64,000 nt of DNA from Anoxynatronum buryatiense (GTDB lineage: Bacteria; Bacillota; Clostridia; Peptostreptococcales; Tindalliaceae), in NCBI RefSeq assembly GCF_900182905.1, contig NZ_FXUF01000001.1, forward strand, positions 372,001 to 436,000. Direction: 5' to 3'. A program made the translations under genes and the position numbers. Below the pieces are notes generated by a model that saw only the letters and a program-made list of their open reading frames with translations, was not told where the DNA came from and did no database searches. This document shows, piece by piece, positions 60,388 through 64,000 of this stretch (position 1 is the first letter of the stretch; each line of letters starts with the position of its first letter).

Positions 60388-61416
60388 CTATTCGTCCCAG
60401 TTTAGGATGACTTTACCGGATTTGCCGGAAGCCATCACCCTGAACGCCTCCTCAAATTCTGTATAATGATATCGGTGAGTAATGACCTTCGAAATATCTA
60501 ACCCCGACTGAATCATTGCTGTCATTTTATACCAGGTTTCGTACATTTCACGGCCATAAATGCCTTTTATGGTTAACCCGTTGAAAACAATTGTATTCCA
60601 GTCAATCACTGTTTCCGGCTGTTGAATACCCAGCACAGCGATTTTACCTCCATGGCACATGTGACTGATCATGCTCCGAAAAGCGGATGCATTGCCAGAC
60701 ATCTCCAGCCCCACATCGAACCCTTCTTTCATGCCAAGTTCGCGGAAAGTTTCTTCGATGCTGTTATTTTGGATGTTAATGGCCTTGGTGGCTCCCATTT
60801 GACGCGCCAAATCCAATCGGTACTCATTCACATCGGTGATCACAACATATCGGGCACCTGCGTGCTTGGCAACAGCGACGGCCATTATGCCAATGGGTCC
60901 AGCACCTGTGATCAGCACATCTTCTCCAAGCAGATCAAAGCTTAAAGCTGTATGTACCGCATTACCAAAGGGATCAAAGCAGCTAAGCACCTCAAGGGGA
61001 ATCGCCGGATCACAGTGCCAGACATTTGTCACAGGAATAGACAGGTATTCAGCAAATGCACCCGGCCGGTTGACGCCCACACCACTGGTGTTCATGCATA
61101 AGTGGCGACGACCGGCCAGACAGTTGCGGCAACGACCACAAACCACATGACCTTCACCAGACACCGTTTCGCCTATTTCCACATCATGTACATTCTCACC
61201 AATCGCCACCACTTCACCCACAAATTCGTGCCCAATGGTCATTGGCACGGGAATGGTCTTTTGTGACCATTCGTCCCAGTGATAGATATGGATATCCGTT
61301 CCACAGATAGATGTTCTTTTAACTCTGATCAGCACATCATTTTTACCAATTTCCGGTACAGGGACTTCTTCCATCCAAAGGCCAGCTTCCCGGTTTTTTT
61401 TAACCAGCGCTTTCAT
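60388..61416 (-). CDS. tdh: L-threonine 3-dehydrogenase
   Basis: NAD-dependent zinc enzyme, 342 aa, oxidising threonine to 2-amino-3-ketobutyrate. Catalytic zinc region [15 protein letters not shown] (close to E. coli Tdh) with GHEFVGEV; structural zinc [18 protein letters not shown] motif [31 protein letters not shown] is diagnostic of Tdh. AAGGGGGAGG precedes the ATG. The usual partner kbl (2-amino-3-ketobutyrate CoA ligase) is not adjacent. Confidence 0.94.
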   Translation of the reverse strand: MKALVKKNREAGLWMEEVPVPEIGKNDVLIRVKRTSICGTDIHIYHWDEWSQKTIPVPMTIGHEFVGEVVAIGENVHDVEIGETVSGEGHVVCGRCRNCLAGRRHLCMNTSGVGVNRPGAFAEYLSIPVTNVWHCDPAIPLEVLSCFDPFGNAVHTALSFDLLGEDVLITGAGPIGIMAVAVAKHAGARYVVITDVNEYRLDLARQMGATKAINIQNNSIEETFRELGMKEGFDVGLEMSGNASAFRSMISHMCHGGKIAVLGIQQPETVIDWNTIVFNGLTIKGIYGREMYETWYKMTAMIQSGLDISKVITHRYHYTEFEEAFRVMASGKSGKVILNWDE

Positions 61417-61464
61417 TGACCTCCCCCTTATCCCTTTGAACTCTATTTACTTCACAAGGCAGCC

Positions 61465-61665
61465 TTACATTTCAATTTCCTCAATGGCCTTTAATCCATT
61501 GCTCAAATCATTAAACTCAGCATCCAGCACCGCTTTGATGTCGGTTAAATCCTGGATCATTTCCTCATCTTTTAAATGAATTTGACATAACGCAATGGAT
61601 CGCTTCAATGCATAGATCTGATTTTTCAGTTGATCTCTTTTTGCCAGCACTTCCTTCAGTTTCAT
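61465..61665 (-). CDS. small coiled-coil protein, unknown
   Basis: A 66-aa charged protein, MKLKEVLAKRDQLKNQIYAL onward, predicted as two long helices (about 3-28 and 35-62) likely to form a helical hairpin. ATG 61665 has a GGAG site about 11 nt upstream; the frame is open to 61722 but weakly supported. No family recognised. It lies 48 nt before tdh on the same strand. Confidence 0.55.
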   Translation of the reverse strand: MKLKEVLAKRDQLKNQIYALKRSIALCQIHLKDEEMIQDLTDIKAVLDAEFNDLSNGLKAIEEIEM

Positions 61666-61785
61666 CACAGTCACTTCTCCTTCCGCCTCCACGGCACCTT
61701 TGATAGAATCATACCCACGCAAGAAGATTATAACCCAGTTTGATTGTAATGGAAAGACGGCTCAAATGATCGTACCAAAAAATAA

Positions 61786-61814
61786 ACCGGTGTTTCCAAC
61801 AAGGAACCACCGGT
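61786..61814 (-). terminator. terminator after the Cys-motif protein gene
   Basis: A 12-nt stem with one mismatch (61786-61797 with 61803-61814) and a 5-nt loop, followed on the minus strand by TTTATTTTTT. Confidence 0.75.
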
Positions 61815-61844
61815 CTCATTCATCTGATTCAAACAGTCAGTTTT

Positions 61845-62135
61845 TTAACGATATTCTTCGCAATGCCACACACCGCCGGGAGCTGTCTTATGTGCACATT
61901 GATTTTTGGAATCACAGGTGGCACAAAGCCCTAATACAGGGGTAGTTTTCATTTCTTCCCGATAATCCACCTGATCAGAACGCTGGGCAGCACTTTCAAA
62001 CTCCTCACATCCGTACAAATTGGCGCCGCCATGGTGCGTCATTGCACAGCCATCCTGATGCGCACAGCTCAGACACATACCGGTTACCTGCACCTTTGCT
62101 TCTTTTTCCATTACTTCTCTTTTCGCATTTAACAT
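61845..62135 (-). CDS. small protein with duplicated four-cysteine motif
   Basis: A 96-aa protein with AAGGAGGG before the ATG. It is built of two homologous units: GMCLSCAHQDGC...YGCEEF (about residues 19-46) and GLCATCDSKNQC...WHCEEY (about 68-95), each C-x2-C-x5-C-x11/12-C and each beginning G(M/L)C and ending CEE(F/Y). Four cysteines per unit suggest a zinc or iron-sulfur site. No named family comes to mind. It is a single-gene unit with its own terminator, beside the sigma-54 two-component genes. Confidence 0.75.
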   Translation of the reverse strand: MLNAKREVMEKEAKVQVTGMCLSCAHQDGCAMTHHGGANLYGCEEFESAAQRSDQVDYREEMKTTPVLGLCATCDSKNQCAHKTAPGGVWHCEEYR

Positions 62136-62310
62136 GAGAAACCCTCCTTATTCGTTTCGCCCGTTTGACGGGCCGCTGGACTTTTTCTGGTACCTCTATA
62201 TATAAGCAAGAGGCGTGCCAACTAATTCGATCGGTGTATTTTTTTGATATTTCCTGTATTTTCAACATTTACAAGACTTTCATTCTTTCAACCATTTCCA
62301 GTTATACAGA

Positions 62311-62341
62311 AGAACACCGAGGTGAAATGCCCCGGTGTTCT
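62311..62341 (-). terminator. hairpin after the response-regulator gene
   Basis: GAACACCGAGG (from 62312) pairs with CCCCGGTGTTC (to 62340), one mismatch, 7-nt loop. On the minus strand it is followed by TTCTTCTG, a weak T-tract. It lies 45 nt after the regulator stop, in the otherwise empty 62136-62384 gap. Confidence 0.5.
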
Positions 62342-62384
62342 ATTTAGTCCCGATTTTACTATTTTTTCACAAAGCCTTTATCGT

Positions 62385-63758
62385 TCAAAGAGTGTTATCA
62401 CCATCATCATTATCTGCAACGCCATCAATTTTCCGTCTCAGGGTTTTTCTGTCGATTCCCAAAATGACAGCAGCCTTAGTTTTGTTCCCCCCGGTATAGT
62501 TGAGCACATCAATTATGTACTCTTGTTCCACCTGCTCAAGGGTTCGTTCGAACCCCTTGGCAATGGAAATGCCGCCCTTCATAAACGCAGGCAGATCGGC
62601 CTGTGTTACCCGCGAAGATTCAACCATGATCACCAGTCGCTGAATCAAATTTTCCAACTCACGCACATTGCCCGGCCATTCGTATCGCTTAAAAATCTGA
62701 AGTACTTCATCGGATAAAACCGGTACATCACGACCAATCTCCCCTGCACATTTCTGTAAAAAATAATTAGACAGCAGTACCACATCATCTCCCCGCTCAC
62801 GCAGGGCAGGTATTTGAATATTGATGACATTCAAGCGATAGTAAAGATCTTCCCGAAAGCGACCCTGCTTTACCAGATCTCTCAAATTTTTATTGGTAGC
62901 TGCAATGAGACGAACGCTCACCCGACGGGGATGCTGAGAACCCACCATCATTACCATTCCATCCTCCATCACTCGCAGTAGTTTCACCTGCATGGCAAGA
63001 CTGGTCTCACCAATCTCATCGAGAAACAGGGTACCCCCATCAGCAGTGATGAAAAAACCCGCCCGGGTTTCGTTAGCACCTGTGAAAGCCCCTTTCATGT
63101 AACCAAAAAGCTCACTTTCCAACAGATTTTCCGGAATGGCACCACAGTTAACGGGAACAAAAGGTGCTTTTGCCCGTTCGCTGTGATAATGGATCGCCCG
63201 CGCGACCAGCTCTTTACCGGTGCCGCTCTCTCCGGTTACCAAAACAGTCACCGGATTTGTTGCCGATTTATCAATGGCATGAAAGACTTCTTTCATCGGT
63301 TCAGATGCCGCCACGATGCCGTATCGACTGCCGTCGGGAGCAGCTTTTCCTCTGGCCAGCTTCCGGTTGCGGACGTTTTCCATGACGCGGTTCAGACAGG
63401 CAAAAAACTCCTCATCTGTAAATGGCTTGGTCAGATATTCCTCCGCGCCACTTTTAACGGCTTCCACTGCACTTTCTACCGTAGGGTAACCGGTGATCAT
63501 GATAATTTGAAGGTCCTGATCCCGCTCTCTTATATGACGAATCAGATCAAGCCCTGTGAGTCTCGGCATTTTATAATCAGTGATCACCAGGTCAATCTCT
63601 GTGGTTTCCAGGATTCGAAGCGCACTTTCAACCTGATTGGCCAGATAAACCTGATAGCCTTTTCCGGCGAGTTTGCGTTCCAAAATTTCCAGCGTATCAG
63701 CTGAATCATCCACCACAAGTATCTGTTCTTTCTCTTTTGGTATGGATTCCTTTGTCAT
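62385..63758 (-). CDS. sigma-54-dependent response regulator, NtrC/AtoC type
   Basis: A 457-aa transcriptional activator. Receiver domain (about 10-125) with phospho-acceptor Asp in LVITDYKMP and Lys in EYLTKPF. AAA+ domain (about 150-385) with Walker A GESGTGKE, the sigma-54-contacting GAFTGA loop in [10 protein letters not shown], Walker [12 protein letters not shown] and the arginine-finger region [13 protein letters not shown]-terminal Fis-type HTH ([20 protein letters not shown]). It would activate sigma-54 promoters; targets are unknown. ATGA overlap with the upstream histidine kinase. Confidence 0.94.
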   Translation of the reverse strand: MTKESIPKEKEQILVVDDSADTLEILERKLAGKGYQVYLANQVESALRILETTEIDLVITDYKMPRLTGLDLIRHIRERDQDLQIIMITGYPTVESAVEAVKSGAEEYLTKPFTDEEFFACLNRVMENVRNRKLARGKAAPDGSRYGIVAASEPMKEVFHAIDKSATNPVTVLVTGESGTGKELVARAIHYHSERAKAPFVPVNCGAIPENLLESELFGYMKGAFTGANETRAGFFITADGGTLFLDEIGETSLAMQVKLLRVMEDGMVMMVGSQHPRRVSVRLIAATNKNLRDLVKQGRFREDLYYRLNVINIQIPALRERGDDVVLLSNYFLQKCAGEIGRDVPVLSDEVLQIFKRYEWPGNVRELENLIQRLVIMVESSRVTQADLPAFMKGGISIAKGFERTLEQVEQEYIIDVLNYTGGNKTKAAVILGIDRKTLRRKIDGVADNDDGDNTL

Positions 63759-64000
63759 TGAACCGCTCCTTTCCCCGCTTCATTTACCGGCAGAATAATC
63801 ACAAAAGATGTTCCCTCACCGGGGCGGCTGATGACTTCAATGCGGCCGTGGTGGGCGGTCACAATTCCATGCACCACTGATAATCCCAGTCCGGTACCTT
63901 CCTGTACATCTTTCGTGGTGAAGAAGGGAAGAAAAATTTTCTGGCGCACTTCTTCAGTCATTCCCACACCAGTATCCCTGATTGTCAGGTGTACTTCTTC
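63755..64000 (-). CDS. histidine kinase, C-terminal fragment at window edge
   Basis: Open frame of 81 codons running in from beyond the right edge. It contains the ATPase G1 box [10 protein letters not shown], the F box [13 protein letters not shown], the G2 box [13 protein letters not shown] and a C-terminal [11 protein letters not shown]. These are the end of a HATPase_c domain of the NtrB-like class. The N-terminal sensor part is outside the window. It overlaps the response regulator by ATGA, so the two form a cognate pair. Confidence 0.92.
   Translation of the reverse strand, partial: EEVHLTIRDTGVGMTEEVRQKIFLPFFTTKDVQEGTGLGLSVVHGIVTAHHGRIEVISRPGEGTSFVIILPVNEAGKGAVQ

Noticed and set aside
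1-64000. tRNA or rRNA genes, CRISPR arrays, insertion sequences, prophage
   Set aside because: I read both strands for these and saw no cloverleaf sequences, regularly spaced repeats, transposase or integrase genes.

Overview
The window reads as a chromosomal segment of an anaerobic Firmicute of the Clostridia type. The evidence is strong Shine-Dalgarno sequences (AAGGAGG class) before nearly every gene, sigma-A type promoters, Rho-independent terminators, a lysine and a cobalamin riboswitch, a Fur-like 7-1-7 box, and the gene families present: a sodium-pumping Nqr/Rnf complex, TRAP and ECF transporters, and a selenium-metabolism cluster. Genes abut or overlap (many ATGA junctions) and TTG/GTG starts are common. 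I see no rRNA, tRNA, CRISPR array, insertion sequence or prophage. The Na+-pump and TRAP genes suggest a sodium-using organism, possibly alkaliphilic or halophilic; that is an inference.

Layout. 1-715: 3' truncated YeiH-family transporter. 991-4893: nqrBCDEF-type operon without nqrA. 5058-7130: dCache chemoreceptor. 7266-12080 (minus): AfuABC-like ABC transporter plus a DeoR regulator. 12259-17925 (plus): a divergent MalFG/UgpAE-like ABC transporter lacking an ATPase, with a PHP metallo-phosphoesterase, a HAD phosphatase and a small membrane protein. The two units look like one system for importing and stripping a phosphorylated organic compound. 18024-25258 (minus): a cobalamin riboswitch drives a cobalamin adenosyltransferase, a nickel/peptide-type ABC transporter with fused ATPases, and a methyltransferase. 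25448-26146: TVP38/DedA-type membrane protein. 26182-28620 (minus): CbiMQO cobalt/nickel ECF transporter, whose promoter is bracketed by two inverted copies of a 15-bp palindrome. 28702-29454: two small membrane proteins, divergent, with iron-box-like operators.

29547-37340 (minus): one long sugar-acid operon (TRAP transporter, GntR regulator, hexonate dehydrogenase, UxaB, UxaA). It makes 2-keto-3-deoxygluconate, which KdgK and Eda at 40491-42280 turn into pyruvate and glyceraldehyde-3-phosphate. Between them, 37356-40294 is a selenium-type cluster (class V aminotransferase, YedE, TusA-like, DUF3343). 42440-47519 (minus): lysine-riboswitch-controlled asd-dapA-dapB-dapH-lysC. 47611-51355: DUF3006 protein, omega-amidase-like hydrolase, PlsC, PilZ, a four-helix membrane protein and a methyltransferase. 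51646-56392 (minus): argC-argJ-argB-argD.

56627-60232 (minus): lytic transglycosylase, WG-repeat protein, YtcJ-type amidohydrolase and STAS protein. 60388-62135: threonine dehydrogenase and two small orphan proteins, one built from a duplicated cysteine motif. 62385-64000: sigma-54-dependent response regulator and the C-terminal end of its histidine kinase, which runs off the window.

The points most worth following up are the nqrA-less sodium pump, the two-transporter organophosphate locus with helically phased repeats between its divergent promoters, the dual operators around the cbiMQO promoter, and the attenuator-like terminator inside the sugar-acid operon.
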